DNA from: Aureimonas jatrophae
GTDB taxonomy: Bacteria > Pseudomonadota > Alphaproteobacteria > Rhizobiales > Rhizobiaceae
NCBI RefSeq assembly: GCF_900104035.1
Contig: NZ_FNIT01000002.1
Location: 496,001 to 560,000, forward strand
Direction of reading: 5' to 3'
DNA length: 64,000 nt
The notes under the pieces were generated by a model. That model was not told where the DNA came from, ran no database searches, and saw only the letters and a program-made list of their open reading frames with translations. Positions 17,047 through 26,474 of the stretch are shown piece after piece. Within the stretch, counting starts at the first letter, position 1; each line of letters starts with the position of its first letter. The translations under genes and the position numbers were made by a program.

Positions 17047-19421
17047 GCGCCGCCCCCATCGTCGGGAACGAGGTGGACGAGGTGGCGCGTCGCCTCGTCG
17101 ACGCGCGCGCGGCTGTAGAGAAGCGGCACGAACGCGCCCTCGGCCCAGAGCGGCGCGAGGTCGCCGTAATGCGGCGAGGCGGGGTCGCCGGACTGGCCCG
17201 GCGCGTTGATGCAGACCGACGCATCCCAATCCCCGACATCCATGACGAGCCGCACCGAGGCGCCGGCGTTCACCACGAAGTCGTCGAGCCGGTAGGCGGC
17301 GTGCATCGGCGTCGAGCGGCTGCCGCCGAGCGGCAGGGGGCCGACGTCCCAGCTGGTGTCGGGGCCGGGCTTCACGCCGCTCGCCTCGTGCTCGAACAGG
17401 GCGCGATGCAGCGTGCCCCAGCGCCAGAGCGAGGAGTCGGGGCCAAGGCGCCGCCGGCACTCCGCAAAGGCTTCCGCAAGGGTCACAAGGAGCAGGGCGT
17501 CGCGCTCGGGCGCCGTCCAGAGCGGCTCGGCGCGCTGGAGGTGGGTGAGGATGCGGTCGAAGTCGCCCGGTAGAAGGAGCTTGCGCACCGCCGGGTCGGG
17601 GGCGGCGCGCGCGAGAACGGCGGGCCGCAGATGCTTCATCCACCAGACCTCGAACAGGGCAGCCGGCGCGCTGTCCGCCTCGAGCCGGTGGTCCCAGTCC
17701 GCAAGGAGCGCGATCGCCGAGGCGACCTCTTCCCCCGAGACGTCGATCTGTCGGAGGAGGGGGACGAGCACGGCGGCGGGCCGCGAGTGCACGTCGGTCT
17801 GCAGCGCCATGGAGGCTTCCAGCGTGTGGCTCGGATCGGCCTGCAGGACGCTCTCGATCCGCCGCGCACGGCTCGCGTCGGCCCATTCGTGACCGATGGT
17901 GGGCGCATCCGCCGGGCGGTCCGGCGGGAGGTTCATCTCGTTGGCCGAGAACACGAAGCCGCGCTCGGGGTTCAGTGCGCGGGGAAGCTCGTCCGGCGCG
18001 AGGAAGCCGTCCCATTCGTGCGTGCCGTCGCCTGGCACCGGCAGGAGGCCGTGCCAGTTGCGCCGGCGCGGCGTGAAGCCGGCGGTGAACCAGCCGATGT
18101 CGCCGCTCGTATCGGCCGCGACATGGTTGACGGAAGGGGTGCCCCAATGGCCGAGCGAAGCGGCAAAGCCCCGGGTCGTCGGCTCACGCATGTAGGCGAG
18201 GCTGCCGAGATAGGCGGCCGAGCCCGGCACGAGCCAGACGGTGCGCAGCGCCACCGCGCGGCGGCGGCCTGCGTCCTCGTGCAGAACCGGCCCGTGGCGC
18301 GTGAAGGACAGGGCGAGGTGCTGGTCGTCGCACCCGCGCACGGCGAAGCGCTCGCGGATGCGCTGGATCGGCTCCCAGCCGTCGCCGTAGCGGTAGAGGT
18401 CGGGATCGCCGTCCTTCGTCTCGTAGACGCAGACGTCCTCCTGGTCGGCGCCGAAGATCGTCAGGCCGAAGGCCAGCGTCTCGTTGTGGCCGATCGAGAG
18501 GCCGGGAGCGCTCGGCTCGCCCGCGCCGATCACGTTGAGGCTCGGGGCCTCCAGATGGGCGAGGTAGCGCAAGGAGGGCACGGCGTGGGCGCGGTGCGGA
18601 TCGCTGGCAAGGATCGGCCGTCCGCTCCGCGTGCGGGACGGGTGGACGGCCCAGTTGTTGGACCCTTCCTCGGCGGCGCGGCGGACGATGTCGCCGAGGT
18701 CCGTGACCTCGGTCCAGACCCAGGCATCGGCGAGCGTGGCGTCGAGGCGCTCGCGCTCGAAGGTGACGGGCGCGGTCGCCAGCTTGAACAGGCGGATGCA
18801 TTCGAGCGGCACGTCGGCGGCCGTCACGCCGCCCGCAAGGCGCGGGGTCACCGGCGGGTCGATCTCGAAGCGCATGAGGTCGGTCTCGGCACCCGCCATC
18901 GCGCTGACGTTGGCGCGCAGGATTTCCGAGACGCCGTTGCGCGTCAGCGCGTGCGAGCGGATGCGCACGACATCGGCGGGCTCCCAGCGCTGCGGCCTCG
19001 TGCCGAACGTGGCGAATTCCGGGGGCAGACGATGCGGTTCTCGCCCGCACAGGGCGACGAAGGCGTTCACGCCGGCCGCAAAGGCCGTGCAGATGGCTCT
19101 CGTGTCGTCGGCATAGCTCCGCCATTCGGCGTCCATGTCGCCGCGGTAGAGGAAGTGGCGGGCCGCGTGGTCCTGCGCGAGGTATCCGGGGCCGAAGTCG
19201 GCGGCGAGAAGCCCGAGGCCCCGCTTGCGCCACAGGTCGATCTGCCAGAGCCGGTCGCGCGCCGCGTTGAAGCCCTGCGCGAGGAAGAGGTCGGCCTCGC
19301 TGTCCGCGCGGATATGGGGAATGCCCCAGCGGTCGACGCGGATCTCGGCCGGTGCGCGGAGGCCGGGAAGGGCGATGGTTTCTGTCGTGGTACGGGTCAC
19401 GGCTGTCGGAGTCTCAGGCAT
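17043..19421 (-). CDS. Penicillin acylase family (Ntn-hydrolase) protein without signal peptide
   Basis: A 792-residue N-terminal-nucleophile hydrolase of the S45 penicillin acylase family. The alpha-chain begins EIRVDRWGIPHIRADSEADL and contains AQGFNAARDRLWQIDLWR. The autoprocessing site reads EGSNNWAVHPSRT, so the Ser would become the beta-chain nucleophile. Later come FGLTIFGADQEDV and GDIGWFTAGFTPRR, usual beta-chain features. Known members cleave acyl side chains from beta-lactams or N-acyl-homoserine lactones and are usually exported; here the N-terminus is polar with no signal peptide, so it may act in the cytosol after uptake by the adjoining transporter. Its start overlaps the DppF stop by 8 nt. 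Confidence 0.87.
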   Translation of the reverse strand: MPETPTAVTRTTTETIALPGLRAPAEIRVDRWGIPHIRADSEADLFLAQGFNAARDRLWQIDLWRKRGLGLLAADFGPGYLAQDHAARHFLYRGDMDAEWRSYADDTRAICTAFAAGVNAFVALCGREPHRLPPEFATFGTRPQRWEPADVVRIRSHALTRNGVSEILRANVSAMAGAETDLMRFEIDPPVTPRLAGGVTAADVPLECIRLFKLATAPVTFERERLDATLADAWVWTEVTDLGDIVRRAAEEGSNNWAVHPSRTRSGRPILASDPHRAHAVPSLRYLAHLEAPSLNVIGAGEPSAPGLSIGHNETLAFGLTIFGADQEDVCVYETKDGDPDLYRYGDGWEPIQRIRERFAVRGCDDQHLALSFTRHGPVLHEDAGRRRAVALRTVWLVPGSAAYLGSLAYMREPTTRGFAASLGHWGTPSVNHVAADTSGDIGWFTAGFTPRRRNWHGLLPVPGDGTHEWDGFLAPDELPRALNPERGFVFSANEMNLPPDRPADAPTIGHEWADASRARRIESVLQADPSHTLEASMALQTDVHSRPAAVLVPLLRQIDVSGEEVASAIALLADWDHRLEADSAPAALFEVWWMKHLRPAVLARAAPDPAVRKLLLPGDFDRILTHLQRAEPLWTAPERDALLLVTLAEAFAECRRRLGPDSSLWRWGTLHRALFEHEASGVKPGPDTSWDVGPLPLGGSRSTPMHAAYRLDDFVVNAGASVRLVMDVGDWDASVCINAPGQSGDPASPHYGDLAPLWAEGAFVPLLYSRARVDEATRHLVHLVPDDGGGA

Positions 19422-20391
19422 GGTGGCAGGCGACGAGCGCGCCGTCGGGGCGCGGCGTCAGCTCGGGCCGCACGTTGGCGCAGATCTCGCTGGCGAGCGG
19501 GCAGCGCGTGCGGAAGGCGCAGCCGGACGGGATGTCGGTCGGGCTCGGCAGCTCGCCCGACAGCGCAAAGCGCGGCTTGGCGCGCTGCACGACCGGATCG
19601 GCCTCGGGAACCGCCGCCATCAGCGCGCGCGTATAGGGGTGCTTGGGCGCGGCGAAGAACGTGTCGCGCTCCGCGATCTCGACGAAGCGCCCGAGATACA
19701 TGACCACGACGCGGTCGCAAATGTGCCGGACGACGCCGAGATCATGCGAGACGAAGAGGTAGGAGACCCCGGTCCGCGCCTGCAGCGCGGTAAAAAGGTT
19801 GAGGATCTGCGCGCGCACCGAGACGTCGAGCGCCGAGACCGGCTCGTCGCAGATCACGAGGTCGGGTTCGAGCGCCAGGGCGCGCGCGATCACGACGCGC
19901 TGGCGCTGGCCGCCGGAGAACTGGTGGGGATAGCGGTCGGCGTGCTCGGGCCGAAGGCCGACCTGCGAGAGAAGCGCGCCGACGCGCTCGCGCAGCGCCT
20001 GTCCCCGGGCGATGCCCCGAACGCGCAACGGCTCGCCGACGGTCGCGCCGATCGTGGAGCGCGGGTCGAGCGAGAGCGCGGGGTCCTGGAAGATCATCTG
20101 GACGCGTCGGCGGATGGCGTGGAGCTGGCGTGCGCTGGCCCCCACCACCTCCTCGCCGCCGACACGGATCGTGCCGGCCTGCGCGGGCTGGAGGCCGACG
20201 ATGGCGTTGGACAGGGTCGACTTCCCGCAGCCCGACTCGCCCACCAGCGCGACCGTCTCGCCCCGGCGGATGGCGAGGTCGACGCCGTTCACGGCCCGCA
20301 CCACCGGCCCGGCCGATCCCAGGAGCGAGGCGCGCCCGCCGAAGCGGACCTCGACGCCCTGCATGTCGAGAACGTTGCCGGCCGCGCTCAT
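19414..20391 (-). CDS. Dipeptide/oligopeptide ABC transporter ATPase (DppF/OppF type)
   Basis: A 325-residue ABC ATPase with Walker [11 protein letters not shown]-loop QMIFQDPALSLDPR, signature FSGGQRQRVVIARAL, Walker B LVICDEPVSALDV and switch His in FVSHDLGVV. The C-terminal part carries the oligopeptide-type extension with four cysteines (CAFRTRCPLASEIC and a later VACHH), which in this family may bind an Fe-S cluster. It pairs with the DppD-type ATPase just upstream (4-nt ATGA overlap) to power the DppB/DppC permease encoded further upstream. It works at the inner face of the cytoplasmic membrane. Confidence 0.92.
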   Translation of the reverse strand: MSAAGNVLDMQGVEVRFGGRASLLGSAGPVVRAVNGVDLAIRRGETVALVGESGCGKSTLSNAIVGLQPAQAGTIRVGGEEVVGASARQLHAIRRRVQMIFQDPALSLDPRSTIGATVGEPLRVRGIARGQALRERVGALLSQVGLRPEHADRYPHQFSGGQRQRVVIARALALEPDLVICDEPVSALDVSVRAQILNLFTALQARTGVSYLFVSHDLGVVRHICDRVVVMYLGRFVEIAERDTFFAAPKHPYTRALMAAVPEADPVVQRAKPRFALSGELPSPTDIPSGCAFRTRCPLASEICANVRPELTPRPDGALVACHHA

Positions 20392-21395
20392 GCGGCGATG
20401 TCCCGGATCTCGGCGATGCGGTCGGCGTGCCAGCAGGCCGATCGATGGCGGGTCCCGCGCTCGAAGAGCGGGGGCTGCTCCTCGCGGCACCGCCGGTCCG
20501 CGAGCGGGCAGCGCTCGGTGAAGCGGCAGCCGGCGCCGAACTCGTGCGGGGCGGGCACCATGCCCTCGATCGTGGCGAGATCGGCCTTGGGCGGGTGGCC
20601 GGGCTTGGGAACGCTGGCCAGAAGCAGCGCGGTATAGGGATGCTGGGGGCGCGCGAAGAGCCGATCCACCGGCGCGATCTCGGCGACGCGCCCGGCATAC
20701 ATCACCGCCACGTCGTCGGCGATGTCGGCCACCACGCCCATGTCGTGGGTGATGATCACGACCGCCGTCCCGCGCTCGGCGACGAGCCGCTTCATGAGGT
20801 CGAGGATCTGGGCCTGGATGGTGACGTCGAGCGCGGTGGTCGGCTCGTCGGCGACGAGGACGCGCGGGGCGCAGATCAGCGCGATCGAGATCATGATGCG
20901 CTGGCACATGCCGCCGGACAGCTCGAACGGATACTGGTGGAGGCGCCGGTCGGGATCGGGGATGCCGACATCGGCGAGCATGCTGCGGGCCGCCGCCATG
21001 GCCTCCTTGAGCGACACCTTGTGGTGGGCCCGGTAGGCCTCTGCGACCTGCGAGCCGACCGTGCTCAACGGGTCGAGCGAGGCGCTGGGCTCCTGGAAGA
21101 TGATCGAGATGTCGCGCCCCCGGATGCGGCGGAACTGGCGCTCCGACAGGGCCGACAGGTCGGTCTCCTCCAGCCGGATGCGCCCCTTGGTGCGGCGCGC
21201 GGCGGGTGGAAGCAGGCCGAGCATGGCAAAGGAGGTGAGGGACTTGCCGCAGCCGGACTCGCCGACGAGCGCCAGCACCCGACCGCCCTCCACCGCAAAG
21301 CTCACGCCGTCCACGACGCTCGCGCCGCCGATCTCGACGGTGAGATCCTCGACCCGCAGGAGCGGATCGGTCTGCGCCCGCGCGCCCGCGTCCAT
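20388..21395 (-). CDS. Dipeptide/oligopeptide ABC transporter ATPase (DppD/OppD type)
   Basis: A 335-residue ABC ATPase: Walker [14 protein letters not shown]-loop [15 protein letters not shown], signature [14 protein letters not shown], Walker [14 protein letters not shown], switch region [13 protein letters not shown], then the oligopeptide C-terminal domain with cysteines in [15 protein letters not shown]. The pattern [12 protein letters not shown] after the P-loop marks the DppD rather than DppF subgroup. It starts on the last base of the SDR stop (TGATG), so the two are coupled. The presence of both ATPases makes this transporter complete, unlike the second peptide-type system near 56 kb. 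Confidence 0.92.
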   Translation of the reverse strand: MDAGARAQTDPLLRVEDLTVEIGGASVVDGVSFAVEGGRVLALVGESGCGKSLTSFAMLGLLPPAARRTKGRIRLEETDLSALSERQFRRIRGRDISIIFQEPSASLDPLSTVGSQVAEAYRAHHKVSLKEAMAAARSMLADVGIPDPDRRLHQYPFELSGGMCQRIMISIALICAPRVLVADEPTTALDVTIQAQILDLMKRLVAERGTAVVIITHDMGVVADIADDVAVMYAGRVAEIAPVDRLFARPQHPYTALLLASVPKPGHPPKADLATIEGMVPAPHEFGAGCRFTERCPLADRRCREEQPPLFERGTRHRSACWHADRIAEIRDIAA

Positions 21396-22174
21396 CAGGT
21401 CGCCGCGGCCGGCTCGGGCCGGCGATAGGTGCCGATCGAGTTGCCGCCGTCGACGCTGAGCACCGCGCCGGTGATGAAGGCGGCGGCATCCGAGCAGAGA
21501 TAGGCGATCGCGGACGGGGCATCCTGCGGCCCGCTCGCGCGGCCGAGCGGGATGTTGGCGAGCATGTTGGCGACATAGGCCTCGCTCAGGGCGGAGACCT
21601 CGCTGCCCGGCGCAAAGCCCGGTTCGACCACGTTCACGCGGATGCCGTGATGGGCGAGCTCCAGCGCGAAGCCCTTGGACAGGCGCTCCAGCGCGGTCTT
21701 GGAAAGGCAGTAGGGCACCGAGCCCAGGTTCATCTTGCGCGCCGCGCCCGATGAGATGTTGATGATCGAGCCGGCGCGCTTCTCGGCGATCATGAGCTTG
21801 GCCATCTCGCGCGACAGGACGAAGGGCGCGCGCAGATTGATGCCCATCACGCGGTCCCAGTCCTCGAACGCCATGTCGAGAAGGTCGAAGCGGGTGTAGA
21901 TGCCGGCATTGTTGACGAGGATGTCGGGCGCGCCCCACGCCTCGCGCACGAGGCCGACCAGCGCCAGCATGGAGCTGTCGTCGGTGAGCTCGGTCGCGTG
22001 CAGCAGCGTCGTCGCAGCGTCGAGTTCGAGGTCGGCGGCGCGCTTCTCCAATGCGTCCATGCGCACGTCGCTGAGGCAGAGCCGGGCGCCGCGCTCGGCG
22101 AAGTAGCGCGCGATCCAGCCGCCGAAGATGCCGGCGGCGCCGGTCACGACCATCGTCTTGTTCTGGAACTCCAT
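21395..22174 (-). CDS. SDR-family oxidoreductase inside the peptide-transport operon
   Basis: A 259-residue classical SDR: cofactor loop [19 protein letters not shown] followed by IYTRF, NISSG active serine, PYCLSKTAL catalytic Tyr and Lys, and a C-terminal [14 protein letters not shown], the usual end of FabG-like sequences. It sits between the DppC permease and DppD ATPase genes, 11 bases and 1 base of spacing, so it is transcribed with the transporter and probably acts on the imported compound or a breakdown product. Substrate unknown. Acidic residue after the second strand (SDVRMD) suggests preference for NAD+. Confidence 0.87.
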   Translation of the reverse strand: MEFQNKTMVVTGAAGIFGGWIARYFAERGARLCLSDVRMDALEKRAADLELDAATTLLHATELTDDSSMLALVGLVREAWGAPDILVNNAGIYTRFDLLDMAFEDWDRVMGINLRAPFVLSREMAKLMIAEKRAGSIINISSGAARKMNLGSVPYCLSKTALERLSKGFALELAHHGIRVNVVEPGFAPGSEVSALSEAYVANMLANIPLGRASGPQDAPSAIAYLCSDAAAFITGAVLSVDGGNSIGTYRRPEPAAAT

Positions 22175-22185
22175 CGGGCGGTCCT

Positions 22186-23049
22186 TCAGCGGGTTCGCGA
22201 GCGCGGGTCGAGCTGGTCACGCAGCCAGTCGCCCACGACGTTGACGGAAAACACGAGCAGGAAGAGGCAGACGCCGGGAACCGCGACGATCCAGGGCGCG
22301 CGCTCGATGTACTGGCGCCCGACGCTCATGATCGAGCCCCAGCTAGCGGACGGCGGCTGGATGCCGAGGCCGAGGAAGGAGAGGCCCGACTCGAACAGGA
22401 TCATCAGGCCGAACTCGGCCGTCATCACGATCAGGATCGGCCCGGCGATGTTGGGCAGGACGTGGCGGAAGAGGATGCGGCCCGCGCCCGCGCCCGCCAG
22501 CTCCGAGGCCTTGATGAAGGGCAGGTTGGCCACCTGCAGCGTCTGCGCATAGGCGACGCGCGTGTAGCGCGGCCAGCGTGTGAGGGCGAGCACGAGCACG
22601 AGCTTCAGGAAGCCGGGCCCCAGCACCGCGACAGTCAGGACCGCGAGAAGGATCGCGGGGATCGACATCATGATGTCGACGAGGCGCATGATCACGGTCT
22701 CGGTCCAGCCGCGGAACCAACCGGCCAGCATGCCGAGCGCGACGCCGACCAGCGTCGAGACGACCACCGACAGGATCGCGACGCCGAGCGACACGCCGGC
22801 GCCGGTGAGCGTCCTCGACAGGAGGTCGCGACCGAGATCGTCGGTGCCGAGCCAGTAGGTCGCCCCGCGATACGAAAAGCCCGGCGGCTTCAGGCGTGCG
22901 AGAAGCGTCTGCCGGTTGGGATCGAAGGGCGCGACGTAGGGCGCGAGCACCGTCAGCGCGACGATCAGGGCGAGAATCGCCAGGACCGCGACGACCGAAA
23001 GGGGAACGCGTCGGGCGCGGCGGCGAAGGGCAAGGGCGGGGACGGTCAT
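22186..23049 (-). CDS. Peptide-type ABC transporter permease (DppC type)
   Basis: A 287-residue inner-membrane permease of the DppC/OppC class. It has an N-terminal helix (VVAVLAILALIVALTVLAPY), the YWLGTDDLGRDLLSRTL extracellular segment that marks the class, five further helices and the EAA-like loop (ASELAGAGAGRILFRHVLPN) that docks on the ATPases. It partners the DppB protein encoded 9 bases upstream. The DPNRQTLLARLKPP sequence before the LGTD segment is also typical. Confidence 0.92.
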   Translation of the reverse strand: MTVPALALRRRARRVPLSVVAVLAILALIVALTVLAPYVAPFDPNRQTLLARLKPPGFSYRGATYWLGTDDLGRDLLSRTLTGAGVSLGVAILSVVVSTLVGVALGMLAGWFRGWTETVIMRLVDIMMSIPAILLAVLTVAVLGPGFLKLVLVLALTRWPRYTRVAYAQTLQVANLPFIKASELAGAGAGRILFRHVLPNIAGPILIVMTAEFGLMILFESGLSFLGLGIQPPSASWGSIMSVGRQYIERAPWIVAVPGVCLFLLVFSVNVVGDWLRDQLDPRSRTR

Positions 23050-23058
23050 GCGGGCGCC

Positions 23059-23979
23059 CTACCGCGCCAGCCGGATGCGCGGGTCGACCGCGACATAGAC
23101 AAAATCCGCGAGAACGCTGGTCATGACGTAGACGAAGGAGATCAGGAGCACGATCACCTGCACGACCAGGAAGTCGCGCGACTGGATGGACTGGATGGCG
23201 AGCTGTCCGATGCCGGGCCAGGCGAACACGGTCTCGACGATCACCGCGCCGGCCAGAAGGTTGCCGATCTCGAGCGCCGCGATCGTGATCACCGGAATCG
23301 CGGCGTTGCGCAGGACATGACGCAGGACGACCTGCCGCTGCGACAGGCCGCGCGCGCGCCCGGCGCGCACGTAGTCCTTCGAGAGCTCGTCGACGATCGA
23401 GATACGGGTCATGCGCGCGAACGTCGACATGGAGAGCGCGCCCAGCGCGACGGAGGGCATGATCATGGCCGACCATTCCGCCGAGCCCGACGTCGGCAGC
23501 CAGCGCAAGGTGACGCCGAACACGAAGATCAGGAGGATGCCCGACAGGAAGGTCGGCACGCTCTGGCCCGTCACCACAACCGCAGTGAGGAACCGCTCGA
23601 TCGCGGTGCCGCGCCGGGTCGCCATGACGATGCCGGCGGGAATGCCGACGCCGATCGCGATGCAAAGCGCGCCAGCCGCCAGCTGGATCGTGTAGGGCAG
23701 GCGCGACAGGACGATGTCGAGCGCCGGCACGCGCTGGACGACCGACAGGCCGAAGTCGAGCCGGAAGAGCCCCGCGAGATAGTCGAGATACTGGACCGAG
23801 ATCGGCCGGTCGAAGCCGAGCTGGCGCCGCAGCTCGGCGATCATCTCGGCCGAGGCGTCCTGGGGCACCAGAAGCAGCGTCGGGTCGCCCGACAGGTGCA
23901 TCACGACGAAGACGATCGTGAGCACGCCGAAGATCGCGATGATCGCCTGTATCAGTCGCTGGACGGCGTAGCTCAGCAT
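23059..23979 (-). CDS. Peptide-type ABC transporter permease (DppB type)
   Basis: A 306-residue permease of the DppB/OppB class with six helices. It begins LSYAVQRLIQAIIAIFGVLT, followed by the periplasmic LGFDRPISVQYLDYLAGL region and the EAA loop DYVRAGRARGLSQRQVVLRH. Helices near the end read VIVETVFAWPGIGQLAIQSI and YVMTSVLADFVYVAVDPRIR, the family's usual C-terminus. It lies 16 bases after the solute-binding-protein gene and 9 bases before dppC. Confidence 0.92.
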   Translation of the reverse strand: MLSYAVQRLIQAIIAIFGVLTIVFVVMHLSGDPTLLLVPQDASAEMIAELRRQLGFDRPISVQYLDYLAGLFRLDFGLSVVQRVPALDIVLSRLPYTIQLAAGALCIAIGVGIPAGIVMATRRGTAIERFLTAVVVTGQSVPTFLSGILLIFVFGVTLRWLPTSGSAEWSAMIMPSVALGALSMSTFARMTRISIVDELSKDYVRAGRARGLSQRQVVLRHVLRNAAIPVITIAALEIGNLLAGAVIVETVFAWPGIGQLAIQSIQSRDFLVVQVIVLLISFVYVMTSVLADFVYVAVDPRIRLAR

Positions 23980-23995
23980 GGTCGCGCGCCGCCGC

Positions 23996-25498
23996 CTACT
24001 GCTTCCAGCTCATGTCCATGACGAACATGGCCTCGTTGGCTGTGGGCTGCCACTCGAGCTTCTTGGACGCGCCGTAGAGAGCATAGACCTGGAAGAGGCC
24101 GATGCCCGGCACGTCCTCGCGCAGGATCTCGTAGGCTTGGCGGTAGAGGGCGAGGCGCTTGTCCTTGTCGAGGATGCTGCGCGCCTCGTCGACCAGCGCG
24201 TTGTAGCTCGAGTTCTCGTACTTCGCCCAGATGCCGCCGCTGCGGAACAGGGGGAAGATGATGCCGTCGGCGTCCTGGCAGGCGCACGACCACAGGCCCA
24301 ACGCCATGCCGCCGGCATTCTCGGCCTCGCCCTGCCGCCGCTTCAGGAAGGTCGCCTGGTCGCTGGAGGAGATCTGGACGTTGAGGCCGACCTCGCTCAG
24401 CATCTGCTGGATGGCCTCGACCATGGCGCGGTTGTAGGACGGCGAGGTCAGGAACTCGACCGTCGCGCCCTCGGCGCCGGCCGCCTTGATCAACTCCATC
24501 GCCTTGTCGGGATCGTAGGGATAGCCCTCGACCTCGGCCGTGTAGCCGAAGACGGGTTCGGCCCCGACGATGTTGACGGGCTTGCCGTAGCCCTCGAGCA
24601 GCGCGTCCACGAGGCCCTGCCGGTCGATCGCATAGGCGATGGCCTGGCGCACGCGCACGTCCTTGGTTGGACCGGCCTGGGCGTTGAGGTAGAGGTAGCC
24701 GACGCGCTCGGTGGGCGCGGAGAGAAGCTGCGTGTCGGCGCCGTTCTGGAGGCTGGCCGCCTGGTCGGGCGGAACCTCGCGGGCGAGGTCGGCCTTGCCG
24801 GTCTGAAGGTCGGCGATGCGCGTCGACACGTCCGGCACGGCGCGGAACACGACGCGCGGGAAGGGCGGCTTGCCGCGCCAGTAGTTGTCGTAGGCCGCAA
24901 GGTCGGTCTCGACGCCCTTCCGCCATTCGGTGAGCTTGTAAGGCCCGCTGCCGAGCGGCTTCAGGTTGAACTCCTGGTCGCCGACCTTCTCGACATAGCT
25001 CTTGGGCACGATCGAAAGCTTCACGAGCTGGGCGAGAAGCGCGGGATAGGCCGTCTTCGTCGTGAGGCGGACGGTGGTGGGGTCCACCACCTCGGCGGAC
25101 CGGATCTGGTCGAACTGCGAGAGCTGCGGGCTCTTCAGCGCCGGATCGATGATGCGGTTCACCGAGAAGGCGACGTCCTCGGCCGTCAGCTTCGAGCCGT
25201 CCTGGAAGGTGACGTCGTCGCGGATCGTGAAGGTCAGCGTCGTGTCGTCGTCGTAGGTCCACTTGGTCGCGATCTGCGGCACGATCTCGCCCGAGGCATC
25301 GCGCGTCAGGAGGTTGTCGAAGATGTTGCGGTAGATCGTGTAGCTCTCGGTGTTCCACTGGAGGTGGGGATCGAGCGTCGCGGCCTCGCCGGGCAGGTCG
25401 ATCGTCAGCGTGTCCTTGGTCTGCGCCTGCGCGCCGGTCGCGACCAGCGCCATGACGGCAACGGCTGCGAAGGCCAGTCCTCGTGTCGTGCGGTTCAT
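23996..25498 (-). CDS. Extracellular solute-binding protein, peptide family (SBP_bac_5)
   Basis: About 500 residues starting at the ATG at 25498, where a signal peptide follows at once (LAFAAVAVMALVATGAQA, cleaved before QTKDT). The mature protein has the family 5 pattern: LDPHLQWNTESYTIYRNIFD, ltaEDVAFSVNRIIDP, GSGPYKLTEW and YPYDPDKAMELIKAAG. It should capture the ligand in the periplasm for the DppBCDF-type transporter encoded downstream. Family 5 binds peptides, nickel, glutathione, opines and others, so the ligand is open. The open frame runs further upstream but lacks a start with a ribosome site there. Confidence 0.9.
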   Translation of the reverse strand: MNRTTRGLAFAAVAVMALVATGAQAQTKDTLTIDLPGEAATLDPHLQWNTESYTIYRNIFDNLLTRDASGEIVPQIATKWTYDDDTTLTFTIRDDVTFQDGSKLTAEDVAFSVNRIIDPALKSPQLSQFDQIRSAEVVDPTTVRLTTKTAYPALLAQLVKLSIVPKSYVEKVGDQEFNLKPLGSGPYKLTEWRKGVETDLAAYDNYWRGKPPFPRVVFRAVPDVSTRIADLQTGKADLAREVPPDQAASLQNGADTQLLSAPTERVGYLYLNAQAGPTKDVRVRQAIAYAIDRQGLVDALLEGYGKPVNIVGAEPVFGYTAEVEGYPYDPDKAMELIKAAGAEGATVEFLTSPSYNRAMVEAIQQMLSEVGLNVQISSSDQATFLKRRQGEAENAGGMALGLWSCACQDADGIIFPLFRSGGIWAKYENSSYNALVDEARSILDKDKRLALYRQAYEILREDVPGIGLFQVYALYGASKKLEWQPTANEAMFVMDMSWKQ

Positions 25499-25559
25499 GC
25501 GGTGCGACCTTTCTGGTGAGCGGAGGGCGGATGGGATGCGTCCGGGAGGCGACGCGGCA

Positions 25560-26474
25560 TCAGGGGAGGGCGAGCCCGCCTTCTTCAGCACAGTAGCGCG
25601 CGAGCTCCGCATGGGTGCAGAACCAGACGTCTCCCTTCTCGCGGGCGTGGAGAATGGTTTCCTCCAGAATGAAGATCCGGGAGCGATGGCCGACATGGTG
25701 CGGGTGGAGCGTCATCTGGAACAGGCCACCCTCGGCATGGGCGACGTCGAGCTCGCGGCGCAGGATGTCGGCCACCATGGCGGGCCCGCCATAGGGCCGC
25801 GCCCCGCCGCCGCGATCCATCGCCATGTAGGGGGCGTCGTCGCGGATCCACTCCACCGGAATCTCGACGACGCCCGTCGGCTCGCCGTTCTCCAGAAGCT
25901 CGTAGGGCTCGTCGTCGGCCATCAGCGATGAATCGTAGAGAAGGCCCATCTCGCGCACGATGGCGAGCGTATGGGGGCTGAAGTCCCAGGACGCCGTGCG
26001 CATGCCGACCGGCCGCACGCCCGACAGCCGTTCCAGGACGTCGGCCGCGCGCAGGGCAAGATCGCGCTCCGTCGCGTGATCGAGGCCCGAGTTCATCTCG
26101 TGGATCCAACTGTGGATCCCGATCTCGTGGCCGCCGTCGCGCGCGGCGCGGATCTCGTCCGGGTTGATCAGCGCCGAGACGGCGGGAACGAAGAAGGAGG
26201 CGGACACGCCGTGTCGCTCGAGGACCTTCAGGATCCGCCACACGCCCCGACGCGCGCCATACTGGCCCTGGCTCATGCGCCCGATCGAGCGGCCGCCGTT
26301 CTTGAGCTCGAAGGTCTCGTGGTCGGAATCGAACGAGACCGCGAACGCCATGCGCGCCCCGTTCGGCCAGCGCTCGGGGGCGAGCGAGCGTCCGGCGCGC
26401 ACCTTGTCGACCTTCCCGCGCCAGGTCGGCTCGTCCCAGAGCCAGGGCGCGGTCTCGGTGGTGTCCGTCGTCAC
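25560..26474 (-). CDS. NodB-fold polysaccharide deacetylase / cyclic-imidase-like hydrolase
   Basis: A 304-residue protein of the carbohydrate esterase 4 (NodB) fold. The first metal-binding part reads AFAVSFDSDHETFEL; the His pair comes in EIGIHSWIHEMN, and later RTASWDF and a TLHPHHVG catalytic region. It lacks a signal peptide and resembles the cytosolic HpPgdA/PuuE subgroup, some of which hydrolyse cyclic ureides or imides rather than sugars. Its GTG start overlaps the racemase stop (GTGA). In this operon an amide- or imide-opening activity fits better than cell-wall deacetylation, though that is inference. Confidence 0.85.
   Translation of the reverse strand: MTTDTTETAPWLWDEPTWRGKVDKVRAGRSLAPERWPNGARMAFAVSFDSDHETFELKNGGRSIGRMSQGQYGARRGVWRILKVLERHGVSASFFVPAVSALINPDEIRAARDGGHEIGIHSWIHEMNSGLDHATERDLALRAADVLERLSGVRPVGMRTASWDFSPHTLAIVREMGLLYDSSLMADDEPYELLENGEPTGVVEIPVEWIRDDAPYMAMDRGGGARPYGGPAMVADILRRELDVAHAEGGLFQMTLHPHHVGHRSRIFILEETILHAREKGDVWFCTHAELARYCAEEGGLALP

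Noticed and set aside
21395-22174. The SDR between transporter genes as a recent insertion
   Set aside because: Spacing of 11 bases and 1 base with its neighbours and matching composition argue for a long-standing operon member.
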